Positions 1 through 9,612 of a stretch of DNA of 64,000 nucleotides are shown in pieces (positions within the stretch are counted from its first letter, which is position 1; every line of letters begins with the position of its first letter). A model generated the notes under the pieces. It was not told where the DNA came from. It did not search any database and saw only the letters and a program-made list of their open reading frames with translations. Origin of the DNA: Enterococcus sp. RIT-PI-f. GTDB lineage: Bacteria; Bacillota; Bacilli; Lactobacillales; Enterococcaceae. Both the position numbers and the translations under genes were made by a program. The DNA is taken from positions 124,001 through 188,000 of the forward strand of contig NZ_LHOX01000021.1 in the NCBI RefSeq assembly GCF_001297065.1. Reading direction: 5' to 3'.

Positions 1-1089
1 GCATTGGCTTCTGTGAAATGGTTGGAAGAAATCGGTGTTGAATTTGATACCAAACATGTGGATATGCCGGTAGGCGCCAAATGGCGCCGAGGACATAAAC
101 CTGTCAAAAATGAAGGGTACGCCTTTGTTTCCGCGCTACATGATTTTGTAGATGCCCATGGTGGTCAAATTTTGACAGATACACCTGTAAAAGATTTGAT
201 CATTGAAGAGGGTCAAGTCATAGGCATCGTTGGAGAAGGGCGAAATGGCCAAAAGGTGACGATCCATGGGAAGGCTGTTGTACTCGCATCAGGTGGTTTT
301 GGTGCCAATACGCAAATGTTGAAGCAGTATAATACCTACTGGACAAACATTGAAGATGACATCAAGACATCCAATTCACCGGCAATCACAGGCGATGGGA
401 TCAAGTTAGGCGAGCGGGCTGGTGCAGCTTTAGTAGGCATGGGCTTTTCACAAATGATGCCTGTGTCCGATCCGAATACGGGTGCTTTATTTAGCGGTTT
501 GCAAGTGCCGCCAGCAAACTTTGTGATGGTCAATCAAGTAGGTGAACGTTTCGTGAATGAATATGAAAGCCGAGATGTCTTGACGCAAGCAGCGATTGAC
601 AATGGCGGGCTATTTTATTTGATTGCAGATGAAGCAATCAAAAAAACCGCTTATAATACAAACCAAGAAAAAATCGACAAGCAAGTTGCGGCAGGTACCT
701 TGTTCCGAGCAGATACATTGGCAGATTTGGCGCGCCAAATCAAGGTTGAACCGGATACTTTAGTCAAGACGATCGAAGCCTATAACCATTATGTCGACGC
801 AGGAAAAGATCCTGATTTTGGCAAAGATGTCTTTGATTTGAAAGTTGTTCAAGCGCCATTTTATGCCACACCACGCAAACCGGCCGTCCACCATACCATG
901 GGAGGCTTGAAAATCGATCCGCAAACCCATGTCTTGACGGAAGATGGACAGATCATCAAAGGACTATATGCGGCAGGAGAAGTAGCTGGCGGTATCCATG
1001 CAGGCAATCGATTAGGCGGAAATTCATTGACAGATATCTTTACTTTCGGCCGCATTGCAGGGAACACAGCCGTAGCAGAACATGTGTAG
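1..1089 (+). CDS. FAD-dependent fumarate/urocanate reductase-type flavoprotein, 3' part
   Basis: The frame is open from the first base, so the gene begins upstream and only about 362 C-terminal codons are visible. The product resembles the FAD domain of flavocytochrome c / fumarate reductase-like enzymes, which use reduced FAD to reduce an unsaturated acid or related acceptor. Visible marks are a strand motif [11 protein letters not shown] typical of the FAD-binding fold, the H-H-T-M-G-G segment near residue 298 and the C-terminal [17 protein letters not shown] segment that closes over FAD. The N-terminal GxGxxG dinucleotide motif is outside the window. The acceptor (fumarate, urocanate or other) cannot be read from this part. 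A hairpin follows, then an MFS transporter gene that may carry a related substrate; that link is inference. Confidence 0.85.
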   Translation, partial: ALASVKWLEEIGVEFDTKHVDMPVGAKWRRGHKPVKNEGYAFVSALHDFVDAHGGQILTDTPVKDLIIEEGQVIGIVGEGRNGQKVTIHGKAVVLASGGFGANTQMLKQYNTYWTNIEDDIKTSNSPAITGDGIKLGERAGAALVGMGFSQMMPVSDPNTGALFSGLQVPPANFVMVNQVGERFVNEYESRDVLTQAAIDNGGLFYLIADEAIKKTAYNTNQEKIDKQVAAGTLFRADTLADLARQIKVEPDTLVKTIEAYNHYVDAGKDPDFGKDVFDLKVVQAPFYATPRKPAVHHTMGGLKIDPQTHVLTEDGQIIKGLYAAGEVAGGIHAGNRLGGNSLTDIFTFGRIAGNTAVAEHV

Positions 1090-1099
1090 ATAGGAAAAT

Positions 1100-1132
1100 A
1101 CGTACGCAGTTTGACATCTGCGTACGTTCTTT
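1100..1132 (+). terminator. Hairpin terminator after the flavoprotein gene
   Basis: Perfect 10-bp inverted repeat ACGTACGCAG / CTGCGTACGT (1100-1109 and 1118-1127) with an 8-nt loop, followed only by a short pyrimidine run (TCTTTC). Termination may be partial, letting some transcription reach the transporter gene. Confidence 0.6.
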
Positions 1133-1192
1133 CAATGTGTATTTGTGAAGAAACGAACAATGGAATGGAACACAAAGAATGGAGGATAAAAT

Positions 1193-2419
1193 ATGGAAAA
1201 CACGATTCATCGTTGGAGAATTTTGGCGGCATCAACAGCGGTGCTGCTATGTACAGGGGCAGTTTATGCCTTTAGTGTATTTGCAGCACCTCTTAGTCAG
1301 TTAAAAGGGTGGACAATGCCAGAAATTATGTTGGCTTTTACGATCAATGCCGCAGTTGGACCGATCACGATGATTTTAGGCGGTCTATTGACAGACCGTG
1401 GTTGGGCTAAATGGGTGATAGCATCTGGCGGTGTGTTGTTTGGATTGGGCTTCTTCTTGACGGGCTTTGCTACGTCACCAACGATGCTTTATGTCACCTA
1501 TGGAATCATGGCAGGTCTGGGACAAGGGTTTGCTTACTCGGCTTGTCTTAGTAACACGATTCGTTTGTTCCCAGATAAACGTGGATTGGCTTCAGGGTTG
1601 ATCACAGCTGGAATGGGTGGAGCAGCGATTATTGCAGCGCCGATTGCCAATCGTTTGATTGAAAGCCATGATGTACTTTTTGCCTTTCGTTTATTAGGGA
1701 TTGCTTATATTGTGGTTGTTTTGGCAGCTACGATATTTATCAAAAAAGCACCCGCTGATTTTCAGCCTGCTGGTTGGCAAGTTACGGTTGCGGCCAAACC
1801 GCAGCAAATCAATTATACTTGGCAAGAAATGTTGAAAACCCCTATTTTTTATTTCGTCCTCGTCATGATGTGTGCGGGGGCATTCTCTGGCTTGATGATT
1901 GCGTCAAATGCTTCTGTGATCGGTCAAAGTATGTATGGCTTGACGCCTGCCGCAGCAGCTATTTATGTCAGTTTATATTCATTAAGCAATTGTCTTGGTC
2001 GGGTCATATGGGGCACTGTCTCTGATAAAATCGGTCGAACACAAACATTGATGATCATTTATGGTGTTGTTGCGCTGTCATTATTCATCTTAACGATTGG
2101 ACGATCCACCCCGATTTTCACCGTCGGGATCATCGGTTTAGGTCTATGCTTTGGTGGTGTGATGGGCGTCTTTCCGGCAATCGTGATGGAAAACTATGGA
2201 CCCGCCAATCAAGGTGTCAATTATGGTATTGTGTTTATTGGATATTCTACAGCCGCTTTCTTTGGTCCTCGCGCAGCAGCCAGCATCGCAGCCAACAACC
2301 AGGGTGACTTTACAAAAGCTTTCTATACGGCAATCTTTTTAGCCGTGGCAGGGCTTGCCATAACGATTTTTTATGCTATTATCAAGAAAGCCAAAAAACC
2401 TGCAGTCAGAATTGAATAG
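1193..2419 (+). CDS. MFS transporter, OFA (oxalate/formate antiporter) type
   Basis: A 408-residue integral membrane protein with about 12 hydrophobic segments and the two-half MFS layout. The N-terminal segment with TGAVYAFSVF, the loop GGLLTDRGWAKW after TM2 and the TM4 region with GxGxGFAYS resemble OFA-family carriers, which exchange or import small carboxylates across the cytoplasmic membrane. The central loop (about residues 185-215) separates the halves, and a second MFS loop motif (GTVSDKIGR) follows TM8. The ATG has a GGAGG site 7-8 bases upstream. It follows a flavoprotein reductase gene after a hairpin, so it may supply that enzyme's substrate; this is context inference. Substrate unknown. 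Confidence 0.85.
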   Translation: MENTIHRWRILAASTAVLLCTGAVYAFSVFAAPLSQLKGWTMPEIMLAFTINAAVGPITMILGGLLTDRGWAKWVIASGGVLFGLGFFLTGFATSPTMLYVTYGIMAGLGQGFAYSACLSNTIRLFPDKRGLASGLITAGMGGAAIIAAPIANRLIESHDVLFAFRLLGIAYIVVVLAATIFIKKAPADFQPAGWQVTVAAKPQQINYTWQEMLKTPIFYFVLVMMCAGAFSGLMIASNASVIGQSMYGLTPAAAAIYVSLYSLSNCLGRVIWGTVSDKIGRTQTLMIIYGVVALSLFILTIGRSTPIFTVGIIGLGLCFGGVMGVFPAIVMENYGPANQGVNYGIVFIGYSTAAFFGPRAAASIAANNQGDFTKAFYTAIFLAVAGLAITIFYAIIKKAKKPAVRIE

Positions 2420-2426
2420 CATATTT

Positions 2427-2460
2427 AACAGCGGTCATCCTAGCGGGTGCCGCTGTTTTT
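2427..2460 (+). terminator. Rho-independent terminator after the MFS gene
   Basis: Stem AACAGCGG (2427-2434) pairs perfectly with CCGCTGTT (2450-2457) and runs into a T-tract, 7 bases after the MFS stop codon. Confidence 0.85.
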
Positions 2461-2592
2461 GATTGTTAAAGTGTCCGGATCGACAGTAAAAAAACAGTCC
2501 TTCTTCAAAAAATAAGCACTGTTTCAGTATGAGAAGATGGCAAATAGCCTTCATCATTTATTCATATTAAACCACCTTTTTTTAATAAATCA

Positions 2593-2601
2593 TGTTACAA
2601 T
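2593..2601 (+). promoter_or_regulatory. Probable extended -10 promoter of the muramidase gene
   Basis: TGTTACAAT gives an extended -10 (TG-N-TACAAT, -10 at 2596-2601) about 40 bases before the start codon. No good -35 hexamer is seen 17 bases upstream, as expected for extended -10 promoters. Confidence 0.4.
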
Positions 2602-2639
2602 GGAAAGGATGAGTAAAATGAAATTTTCGGAGGGATCAA

Positions 2640-4751
2640 ATGACATTACGCAAAGAACGACGTCGATTGGAACAACGTCTTAAACGTACACAATATACCC
2701 AAAAAAGTATCACAGTTGCTACCACTCTCGTTGCGGGGTCAACCTTTATCCCGACACTAGGACATGCGGCAGAAAGTGCCACAACTGGATCGAAAGATAC
2801 CCAAGCAGAAATTGCTGCACAAGGCGTAGAAACGACGGACACGTCAGCTGTCGATACAACAGAATCAACAGTCGTTTCTGAGACTACCGATCAGTCCGAA
2901 GTGACAGGAACAAGCGACAACGAGAATGAAACAACCAGCTCTGAGGTGATTGAAACAACTGAATCAAGTGAAACCGCAACAATTGAGGAAGAAACAAGTA
3001 GTGATACAGTTGATACGACTGAAACAACGACCGTACCAGCGATCAGCCGAGCGCTTTTAGCAAGGACAGCCATCGATACCACTGGGTTTATTGCGCAGAT
3101 TTGCGGTTATGCAACCGAGGTAGCAGATGCCAATGGTTTGTATGCTTCTGTGATGATGGCACAAGCCATTTTAGAATCTGGTTGGGGTACATCGACATTG
3201 ACAACTACTGCCAATAATATGTTTGGTATCAAGGGCAGTTACAATGGTGAGTCAGTAACGATGAATACATATGAAGACGATGGATCAGGCAATTATTATT
3301 TGATCAGTGCCAAATTCCGCAAATATCCTTCACTGAAGGAATCATTTCAAGACAATGCTTATGTCTTGAGAAACACAAGTTTTTCAAGTGGCAATTACTA
3401 TTATAGTGGCGCTTGGAAAAGCAATACCACTTCTTACACACAAGCAACTGCTTGGCTTCAAGGGCGATATGCCACCGATACTTCTTATGCAAGCAAACTA
3501 AATAATTTGATCAGTACGTATAATCTGACGCAATATGATACGGGAAGCAGCAGTGGTAATAGTGGCAGCAACGATAGTGCGGCTTCAGATGAAACAGCTA
3601 TCAATCAACAAATGAAGACAACCGCAGCGATGAATATACGCCAAGATGCCACCACTAGCGCAACCATCACTGGCTCTGTGGCTGCAAATACAACCATCAC
3701 AGTCACTGCCTCAAAATCTGGGACAGCGGTAAATGGTACCACGATTTGGTACAAAATTGCAGGCAAAGGCTGGGTCAGCGGTGCGTATTTAACCAAAGTC
3801 AGCAGTGATTCATCCAGCAACAACAGCGAATCAAGTAATAATACAGGTAGCAACACAGCAATCAATAAGCAGATGAAGACGACCGCGGCAATGAATATTC
3901 GTTCAGATGCCTCCACTACTAGCACGGTGGTAGGCTCTCTTGCAAATGGCGCGACAGTGACTGCCACAGCGACAAAAACAGGGACATCTGTCAACGGCAA
4001 CAAAAATTGGTACTACGTGTCGAGTAAAGGTTGGGTCAGTGGTGCTTATCTTACAGAAGTATCTTCGAATACCTCTAATAGCGGATCAGGCAGTGGATCA
4101 AACAGTTCCGATAACAGCAGTACAACAACCAATCAACAAATGAAGACGACGGCAGCATTAAATGTTCGATCTTCTGCTTCAACCAGCAGTAGTGTTGTAG
4201 CAACCTTGACACAAGGTGCAACTGTGACCGTGACGAATACGAAAACAGGTACGTCCGTCAATGGCAACAAAACATGGTATTATGTGTCAGGCAAAGGTTG
4301 GATCAGTGGGGCCTACGTGACAAGCGTAAATGATTCATCGGGTTCATCTAATTCGTCCTCATCGATCAATCAAAAAATGAAAACCACGGATACATTGAAT
4401 ATTCGTTCAGATGCCTCCACCAGCAGTTCAATTGCCGGTTCTCTAACGAAGGGGACGACGATTACTGTAACAGCAACCAAGACGGGGACAACCGTGAACG
4501 GGACAAATAAATGGTATTATGTATCTGGCAAAGGTTGGGTCAGCGGTGCGTATTTAACAACGGTTTCTGCCTCAACTAGTACATCAAATGCTTCAACCAG
4601 TTCAACAACGACCTATTATACTGTTAAATCGGGTGACAGTTTATGGGCTTTAGCACAAAAATATAATACCAGTATCAGCAACATCACTTCTTGGAACAAA
4701 CTAAGCGGCAACGTGATTTATGTCGGGCAGAAATTGATTGTAGCGAAGTAA
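2640..4751 (+). CDS. Secreted peptidoglycan hydrolase: GH73-type domain, four SH3b repeats, C-terminal LysM
   Basis: 703 residues. A long Arg-rich signal peptide (about 1-44, with hydrophobic segment and AHA-like cleavage region) is followed by a Thr/Ser/Glu-rich linker (about 45-140). The glucosaminidase-type (GH73) domain spans about 144-300; ILESGWG contains the likely catalytic Glu, and NNMFGIKG is the family signature. Four near-identical bacterial SH3 modules begin near 320, 408, 497 and 575, separated by Ser/Asn/Gly linkers. A single LysM (about 658-703) carries [13 protein letters not shown]. Such proteins cut glycan strands of the wall, mostly in daughter-cell separation. GGAGGG at 2629-2634 fixes the ATG. 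It lies alone between terminators. No FlgJ-type rod hydrolase is visible elsewhere in the window, but nothing ties this protein to flagella. Confidence 0.92.
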   Translation: MTLRKERRRLEQRLKRTQYTQKSITVATTLVAGSTFIPTLGHAAESATTGSKDTQAEIAAQGVETTDTSAVDTTESTVVSETTDQSEVTGTSDNENETTSSEVIETTESSETATIEEETSSDTVDTTETTTVPAISRALLARTAIDTTGFIAQICGYATEVADANGLYASVMMAQAILESGWGTSTLTTTANNMFGIKGSYNGESVTMNTYEDDGSGNYYLISAKFRKYPSLKESFQDNAYVLRNTSFSSGNYYYSGAWKSNTTSYTQATAWLQGRYATDTSYASKLNNLISTYNLTQYDTGSSSGNSGSNDSAASDETAINQQMKTTAAMNIRQDATTSATITGSVAANTTITVTASKSGTAVNGTTIWYKIAGKGWVSGAYLTKVSSDSSSNNSESSNNTGSNTAINKQMKTTAAMNIRSDASTTSTVVGSLANGATVTATATKTGTSVNGNKNWYYVSSKGWVSGAYLTEVSSNTSNSGSGSGSNSSDNSSTTTNQQMKTTAALNVRSSASTSSSVVATLTQGATVTVTNTKTGTSVNGNKTWYYVSGKGWISGAYVTSVNDSSGSSNSSSSINQKMKTTDTLNIRSDASTSSSIAGSLTKGTTITVTATKTGTTVNGTNKWYYVSGKGWVSGAYLTTVSASTSTSNASTSSTTTYYTVKSGDSLWALAQKYNTSISNITSWNKLSGNVIYVGQKLIVAK
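3600..4560 (+). repeat. Four tandem SH3b-coding repeats with Ser-rich spacers
   Basis: Four copies of a roughly 67-codon module, each opening with a QMKTT or KMKTT motif and ending in GWVSGAYLT or a close variant. Copies start near 3600, 3862, 4129 and 4366. The nucleotide similarity makes the array a possible site of copy-number change by recombination. Confidence 0.85.
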
Positions 4752-4821
4752 GGTGTTTTTCTACACTGAATGTAAAGAATCACATCTAAGATGTGAAGAC
4801 AAAAAAACAGGGCATAAAAAG

Positions 4822-4855
4822 GAGCGTATTAGTCGTTGACTAAGCGCTCTTTTTT
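4822..4855 (+). terminator. Terminator after the muramidase gene
   Basis: GAGCGTATTAGTC (4822-4834) pairs with GACTAAGCGCTC (4838-4849) with one bulged base and is followed by a run of T. Confidence 0.85.
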
Positions 4856-4893
4856 CGTCAAAATAGACAAAAGAATAAAGGTGGTGTGAGCAT

Positions 4894-5775
4894 ATGAAAA
4901 AAATTATTTATAAAGGAATGATGGATGGTCTAGCAATCGATCGTTCTGTGCGAGAACAAAAATATGATATGATCAAGCATTGGCACCCTGAATGTGAGGT
5001 ACAATATTATGTGGAGGGGCATCGCTCCTTTTTTGCTGATGAAGACACGTTTCATGCACAAGGCGGTTCATTGATCATGATCAAACCGCACAGCGTTCAC
5101 CATACATATTCAAGTAAAGAACGTTACCATGATCGAATCCTTCTCCTTATAGAAGCAGATAAATTTAAAGAGGCGTCGCTTTTTTTAGGTCAAGATCTAA
5201 ACACTTTTTTTGAGCAATACCATGGCATGACCCAGATACCATCTGAGCAGCAGGCAGCCGTGCATCTATTACTCAAAAATATCGCGGATGAGGTTATTGA
5301 AAAAAAGCAAGGTTATCAACAGTTGATCAGTGTAAAGCTGATCGAGCTATGTTTGCTGATGCAACGGATACAAGACCGACATCAAACACATACGCATATC
5401 AAAACTTCTGGTACAACATCCGATGTGCGCATCGATCAGATCAAACAATATATTCGCGATCATTTAGCGGCAAAACCTTCGGTCCATCAAATAGCCGAAA
5501 TGTTCTATGTGGATAAATCGTATCTTTGTCGGATTTTTAAAAAAGCAACCGGCTATACAATTACAGAATATAGTAATATTTATCGGGTGAAAGAGGCCCA
5601 GCGTTTGCTAGAAGACACTGATTTAAGTTTGGCTCATATTGCTGGTTTAACGGGATTCAACCATATTACCTATTTTAATCGTGTGTTTAATAAATACACA
5701 GAAACTTCTCCATTACAGTATCGAAAAAAGAAAATCAGTTATAAGGAAAGTTTGCGAGAAAAGAATAATCTATAG
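4894..5775 (+). CDS. AraC family transcriptional regulator (cupin sensor plus HTH)
   Basis: 293 residues. The N-terminal half carries a cupin-like ligand-binding part (HWHPECEVQYY near residue 30; a histidine pair near the end of the fold), and the C-terminal ~100 residues (about 180-283) carry the double helix-turn-helix with SYLCRIFKK and the FNHITYFNRVFNKY signature. It probably senses a sugar or derivative and acts on DNA. It lies just upstream of, and on the same strand as, the binding-protein operon starting at 5972, with inverted repeats and a cre site in the gap, so control of that operon is a reasonable inference. A GGTGGTG sequence precedes the ATG. Confidence 0.88.
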   Translation: MKKIIYKGMMDGLAIDRSVREQKYDMIKHWHPECEVQYYVEGHRSFFADEDTFHAQGGSLIMIKPHSVHHTYSSKERYHDRILLLIEADKFKEASLFLGQDLNTFFEQYHGMTQIPSEQQAAVHLLLKNIADEVIEKKQGYQQLISVKLIELCLLMQRIQDRHQTHTHIKTSGTTSDVRIDQIKQYIRDHLAAKPSVHQIAEMFYVDKSYLCRIFKKATGYTITEYSNIYRVKEAQRLLEDTDLSLAHIAGLTGFNHITYFNRVFNKYTETSPLQYRKKKISYKESLREKNNL

Positions 5776-5782
5776 TATAACA

Positions 5783-5861
5783 ATTGTGAAAATCAGCACA
5801 ATCGTTTCTATAACGAGTTCAAAATAGTATAAAAATGGCTAGATTTTATCACACATTTGTG
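5783..5861. promoter_or_regulatory. Candidate operator repeats (TTGTG / CACAA) upstream of the sugar ABC operon
   Basis: ATTGTG-N8-CACAAT (5783-5802) is a perfect inverted repeat, and CACA-TT-TGTG (5852-5861) repeats the same half-site. They lie between the AraC gene and the operon. Assignment to the neighbouring AraC protein is inference. Confidence 0.35.
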
Positions 5862-5934
5862 CAAGTATTTACCTCCTGTTGTCCACAGAAATCTTATTGG
5901 TTAGAATAAGTAAGCGAATACATTTTAGCTAAAA

Positions 5935-5950
5935 ATGATAACGTGTGCAT
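5935..5950 (+). promoter_or_regulatory. cre site (CcpA operator) before the sugar ABC operon
   Basis: ATGATAACGTGTGCAT fits the cre consensus WTGNNARCGNWWWCAW at 14 of 16 positions, with the central AACG core intact. It sits 22 bases before the ATG of the binding protein, where bound CcpA would block transcription. Predicted carbon catabolite repression. Confidence 0.65.
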
Positions 5951-5971
5951 AAAGTGAAGGAGGAAACAAAA

Positions 5972-7321
5972 ATGAAGAAAAAGCAACTTAAATTGATCGT
6001 TGTAAGTCTTTTCAGTGCATTGCTACTCGCTGGTTGCGGGTCTGGTAATGACACGGGTAACGGAACAAAAGATAATGATACGGTAAGTGATCCATTAGAA
6101 GAGGAAGTAACGATCAAGTTTTCATGGTGGGGTGCCGATAATCGGCATGATGCCATGCAAGATGTGGTCGATCTGTTCCAAGAAGAATACCCTAATATCA
6201 CAGTTCAAGTTGAGTATGGCGCTTGGGATGGCTGGCAAGAAAAAACCTTAACGCAATTGTCTGGGAAAACTGAAGCTGATGTGATGCAAGTCAACTATAA
6301 TTGGCTATTTTCTTTTGGCAAAGGGAAAAATATCTTTTTAGATCTGAATGAAGTGAAGGACTATCTTACTTTAGATAATTGGGAAAGTTCATTCTTGGAA
6401 GCCATGCAAGTGGACGGAGAACAAGCAGCAGTACCCCACGGTATGACAGGTCGCGTTCCACTAATGAACCAAGAACTTTATCAATCAAATGGACTAGATT
6501 TGCCATTGACCTATGATGATCTGTTGGCGGCAGCTACTGTGATCGCAAAAGATAATACGGCTACTGGAGAGGACAACCAATATGCGTATATGAACGTGGG
6601 TGAGTTTTCATTAGACTTATTCATTGCTCAAATGCTATACAATTATACTGGAAAAATCATGCAAACTGATGGGACTGTCAACTATACCATTAACGAAGTC
6701 AAAGATGTGCTTGAAAAATATAAAGCATTGGAAGATGCAGGGGCGCTGCCAAATTTCGTTCAAACAAGCCCAATTGATACAGAATCCAATCCACAATGGG
6801 TTGAAGGCAATGCCGGTTCCGTCTATGAATGGGCGAATTCACTTGCTAAATGGACGGCCTCTTACAAAGGCGGCGAGGCAATGGATGAAATGGTCGTTGG
6901 CGATTTTCTGCAAGTAGATGCAGATACGCAACCGAATATCTATGTGAAGCCTAATTTTGGCTATGCCATCTCTCGGAATACCAAACATCCAGAAGCTGCA
7001 GCCACATTTATTGAATTCCTCTTCACCAATGAAGCTGCAGTAAAGGCTTCAGGAGATGCATTGGGCATTTCTAGTAATAGTGTAACGTATGACTATCAAG
7101 TGGCAAATGAATTGGTTGAAGGTGCAGTCGCACAAGGTTATGAGAAATTGGATCAGTATGAGCAGACCGTATTAGACCCTTACTTTGAAGACGAAAATGT
7201 CCGTGGCGAACGCTATACAGTCTATGAAGCATATCGTACAGGGAAGTTTGATGCAGAAGAAGCAGCCCAACAATTTATTGACAAACAACAAGCTGCACTT
7301 GATAAATACTACCAAGAATAG
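5972..7321 (+). CDS. Sugar ABC transporter, extracellular solute-binding lipoprotein
   Basis: The start at 5972 is chosen over an in-frame upstream ATG (5945) because AAGGAGG (5957-5963) is properly spaced and the protein then opens with a lipoprotein signal; the lipobox is L19-A20-G21-C22. The mature ~428 residues resemble family 1 binding proteins for oligosaccharides (opening VTIKFSWWGADNRHD, then a Gly/Trp-rich ligand region). It is tethered outside the membrane and delivers substrate to the two permeases downstream. With the GH88/GH105-type hydrolase in the same operon, the ligand is likely an unsaturated uronic-acid oligosaccharide (from pectin or glycosaminoglycan); that is inference. 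A hairpin after the stop probably lowers expression of the permeases relative to the binding protein. Confidence 0.93.
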   Translation: MKKKQLKLIVVSLFSALLLAGCGSGNDTGNGTKDNDTVSDPLEEEVTIKFSWWGADNRHDAMQDVVDLFQEEYPNITVQVEYGAWDGWQEKTLTQLSGKTEADVMQVNYNWLFSFGKGKNIFLDLNEVKDYLTLDNWESSFLEAMQVDGEQAAVPHGMTGRVPLMNQELYQSNGLDLPLTYDDLLAAATVIAKDNTATGEDNQYAYMNVGEFSLDLFIAQMLYNYTGKIMQTDGTVNYTINEVKDVLEKYKALEDAGALPNFVQTSPIDTESNPQWVEGNAGSVYEWANSLAKWTASYKGGEAMDEMVVGDFLQVDADTQPNIYVKPNFGYAISRNTKHPEAAATFIEFLFTNEAAVKASGDALGISSNSVTYDYQVANELVEGAVAQGYEKLDQYEQTVLDPYFEDENVRGERYTVYEAYRTGKFDAEEAAQQFIDKQQAALDKYYQE

Positions 7322-7328
7322 ATCCTTG

Positions 7329-7368
7329 AAAAGGAACGAAGTCGTTTTCGTGCAGTCGTTCCTTTTTT
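7329..7368 (+). terminator. Intra-operon attenuator hairpin between binding protein and permeases
   Basis: AAAAGGAACGA (7329-7339) pairs with TCGTTCCTTTT (7356-7366), followed by more T. It stands between genes of one transport system, so partial read-through is expected. Confidence 0.75.
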
Positions 7369-7434
7369 ATTCTATTCGTCGGAACTTTTTAGAAAGGTTT
7401 CCTGAATGAACAAAAATGAAAAGAGGCAAGGAAA

Positions 7435-8325
7435 ATGTTGAAGTCATCAAAGAAAACAAACTGGACGATCTATTTAATGCTATTGCCCTGGATCATTGGC
7501 TTTGTAGTATTTAAAGTCTACCCTATTGTTGTATCCTTTTATTATAGTTTGTTGGAGTATCCTATTTTAGGCGATCCGACTTTCATTGGCTTACAGAACT
7601 ATATTGAAATATTTACCAAAGACGATACCTTCACTGCCAGTTTTTTTGCAACCATCAAGTATGTATTGATTGGCACACCCGCTGTCGTACTCGTTTCCTT
7701 TGCAGTGGCAGCGATTTTGAACTTCAAATTAAAAGGCGTTAATTTTTTTCGTACGGCGTATTATATTCCATCGATTTTGGGTGGAAATGTAGCTGTGTCT
7801 ATTTTGTGGTCAATGCTGTTTGATGTAAATGGTCCGGTAAATACCATTTTAAGTGTTTTTACCTTCGGTGGAGATGTGGCGATCAATTGGACCAAAGACC
7901 CGAAATTCGCTGTTTTTACATTGATTATTTTGAAGACATGGCAATTTGGCTCAACGATGTTGATTTTTTTGTCGGCGCTACAAGGTGTCTCAAAAACGGT
8001 GTATGAAGCAGCTGAAATGGACGGGGCTTCTAAACTTCGCCAATTGTTTAGCATTACAGTGCCTATCATTACGCCGGTGATTTTATTTAATGCAGTGAAT
8101 GTGCTGGTCAAAGCCTTTCAAGAGTTTAACTCCGCCTATTTGATTACCAAAGGCGGACCCAATAAGACCACTTATTTTTTAAACTTATACATTTATGATC
8201 AAGCATTTCAAAATGGAAATTATGGTTATGCCAGTGCATTGACATGGATATTGCTGGTGATTATCGGTATTTTCACAGTGATTATTTTCAAGTCATCCAA
8301 CAAATGGGTATTTTACAATGATTAG
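7435..8325 (+). CDS. Sugar ABC transporter permease (MalF/UgpA type)
   Basis: 296 residues with about six membrane segments. The coupling-helix motif of binding-protein-dependent permeases is present (YEAAEMDGAS, then the VPIITP segment). It forms the membrane channel with the next gene product and needs a cytoplasmic ATPase; none is encoded here, so a shared MsmX-type ATPase elsewhere is likely. Eleven bases separate it from the second permease gene, which has its own GGGGGA ribosome binding site. Confidence 0.93.
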   Translation: MLKSSKKTNWTIYLMLLPWIIGFVVFKVYPIVVSFYYSLLEYPILGDPTFIGLQNYIEIFTKDDTFTASFFATIKYVLIGTPAVVLVSFAVAAILNFKLKGVNFFRTAYYIPSILGGNVAVSILWSMLFDVNGPVNTILSVFTFGGDVAINWTKDPKFAVFTLIILKTWQFGSTMLIFLSALQGVSKTVYEAAEMDGASKLRQLFSITVPIITPVILFNAVNVLVKAFQEFNSAYLITKGGPNKTTYFLNLYIYDQAFQNGNYGYASALTWILLVIIGIFTVIIFKSSNKWVFYND

Positions 8326-8336
8326 GGGGAATAAGA

Positions 8337-9194
8337 ATGGAAATGAGTAAATCCCGCAGACATATCAACGAAATCATTCGTTACAGCTTATTGGTTTTGG
8401 TGGGGATCATATTGATTTATCCATTATTATGGATGATTGGTTCAGCTTTTAAAGAAAATCGAGATATTTTTGGCAGCCTAAGTATTTTTCCGCCAAAAGA
8501 CCGTGTGGTCACTTCCAACTTTGCAGATGCATGGCAACTGACACGTGATCGTTCGATTTGGTTCTTTTTTGGCAATACCTTGAAATTTCTGATTCCGAAA
8601 ACAATTTTTACCGTTCTTTCCTGTGTGATCACAGCGTATGTCATTGCCCGCAAATCGTTTAAGGGGAAAAAATTTGTCTTTGGCGCAGTCATCGTGACAT
8701 TACTGATGCCAGAATTGGCTTTTAGGATCCCATTGTATCTGTTGTATCGTGAAGTAGGGTTGCTTGATACATTTGCCAGTTTATATGTTGCGGATATGTT
8801 TGCTAGTTCCTCCTTTTTTGTCTTTATGATCATTCAATTCATGCGGACGATTCCAAAAGAATTAGATGAAGCCGCCGTCATGGATGGTTGCAATGAACTA
8901 CAGATTCTTTTTAAGATTATCATACCAGTGATCAAGCCGATATTGATTACGGTCGCGTTGCTTAGTTTCATGTGGGGAATGAATGATTTTCAAGGCCCGC
9001 TGATCTACCTGAATAGTTCAGATAAAACAGTTCTCTCCGTAGCGCTCAAACAATTACTGGATGGTGAAGCGATGGTGTCATACGGGCGTGTATTTGCTGC
9101 TTCTTGTTTGGGTCTATTGCCAATGATCGCTATTTTCTTTATGGGATCTCGCTACTTTGTTGATGGCGTTGCATCAACAGGTAGTAAAGAATAG
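8337..9194 (+). CDS. Sugar ABC transporter permease (MalG/UgpE type)
   Basis: 285 residues, about six membrane segments, with the coupling motif LDEAAVMDGCNE followed by IIPVIKP. It pairs with the preceding permease. The next gene (RDD protein) begins 12 bases downstream with an AGGAGGG site, so the operon continues. Confidence 0.93.
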   Translation: MEMSKSRRHINEIIRYSLLVLVGIILIYPLLWMIGSAFKENRDIFGSLSIFPPKDRVVTSNFADAWQLTRDRSIWFFFGNTLKFLIPKTIFTVLSCVITAYVIARKSFKGKKFVFGAVIVTLLMPELAFRIPLYLLYREVGLLDTFASLYVADMFASSSFFVFMIIQFMRTIPKELDEAAVMDGCNELQILFKIIIPVIKPILITVALLSFMWGMNDFQGPLIYLNSSDKTVLSVALKQLLDGEAMVSYGRVFAASCLGLLPMIAIFFMGSRYFVDGVASTGSKE

Positions 9195-9206
9195 GAGGGA
9201 AATAGG

Positions 9207-9599
9207 ATGATATTCAAACGGATTTGTGCACAATTGATTGATTTTGTGTTGGGGATTTTAATGATATATCTGGTGTTTGTGGTTGTGATACCATTGTACG
9301 CTGGTTTTTTGCCAAATGATTTTTTAACTGTGTTCATCGCAATTTTTTTGATGGGGCTCTTCTATTTTGGTTTGCAATATCCATTTATGCAAAATCATCA
9401 GACACTGGGCAAAGCGTTCTTTCATTTGGTGATCATATCGACGGATCCTTACCGCAAAGATGTGCCCGTGGCAGTGATCATCCAAAGAGAAATTCTATGT
9501 AAAATGATGAGTTGTTTCTTTATATGTGCGCCGTTACTTTTTGGGAAAGCAGGCGGACATGAAGAATCAACGCATACAAAAATTGTTCAGCTTTCCTAA
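9207..9599 (+). CDS. RDD family small membrane protein
   Basis: 130 residues with about three hydrophobic segments. The opening KRICAQLIDF has the Arg...Asp pattern in the first membrane helix that names the family, and GKAFFHLVIIS fits the conserved stretch after TM2. Function unknown; some RDD proteins are linked to ion exchange and others sit in transport operons. It is tightly packed between the permease gene and the hydrolase gene (start at 9613), so a role in uptake or handling of the same sugar is possible. Confidence 0.75.
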   Translation: MIFKRICAQLIDFVLGILMIYLVFVVVIPLYAGFLPNDFLTVFIAIFLMGLFYFGLQYPFMQNHQTLGKAFFHLVIISTDPYRKDVPVAVIIQREILCKMMSCFFICAPLLFGKAGGHEESTHTKIVQLS

Positions 9600-9612
9600 A
9601 AAGGAGGAACCC

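Noticed and set aside
1111-1136. TTGACA in the loop of the 1100-1132 hairpin as a -35 for the MFS gene
   Set aside because: No -10 at 16-18 bases; the only A/T-rich hexamer is 14 bases away.
3600-4560. Regular repeats resembling a CRISPR array
   Set aside because: Repeats are in frame inside the muramidase gene, encode SH3b modules of about 67 codons and have coding spacers.
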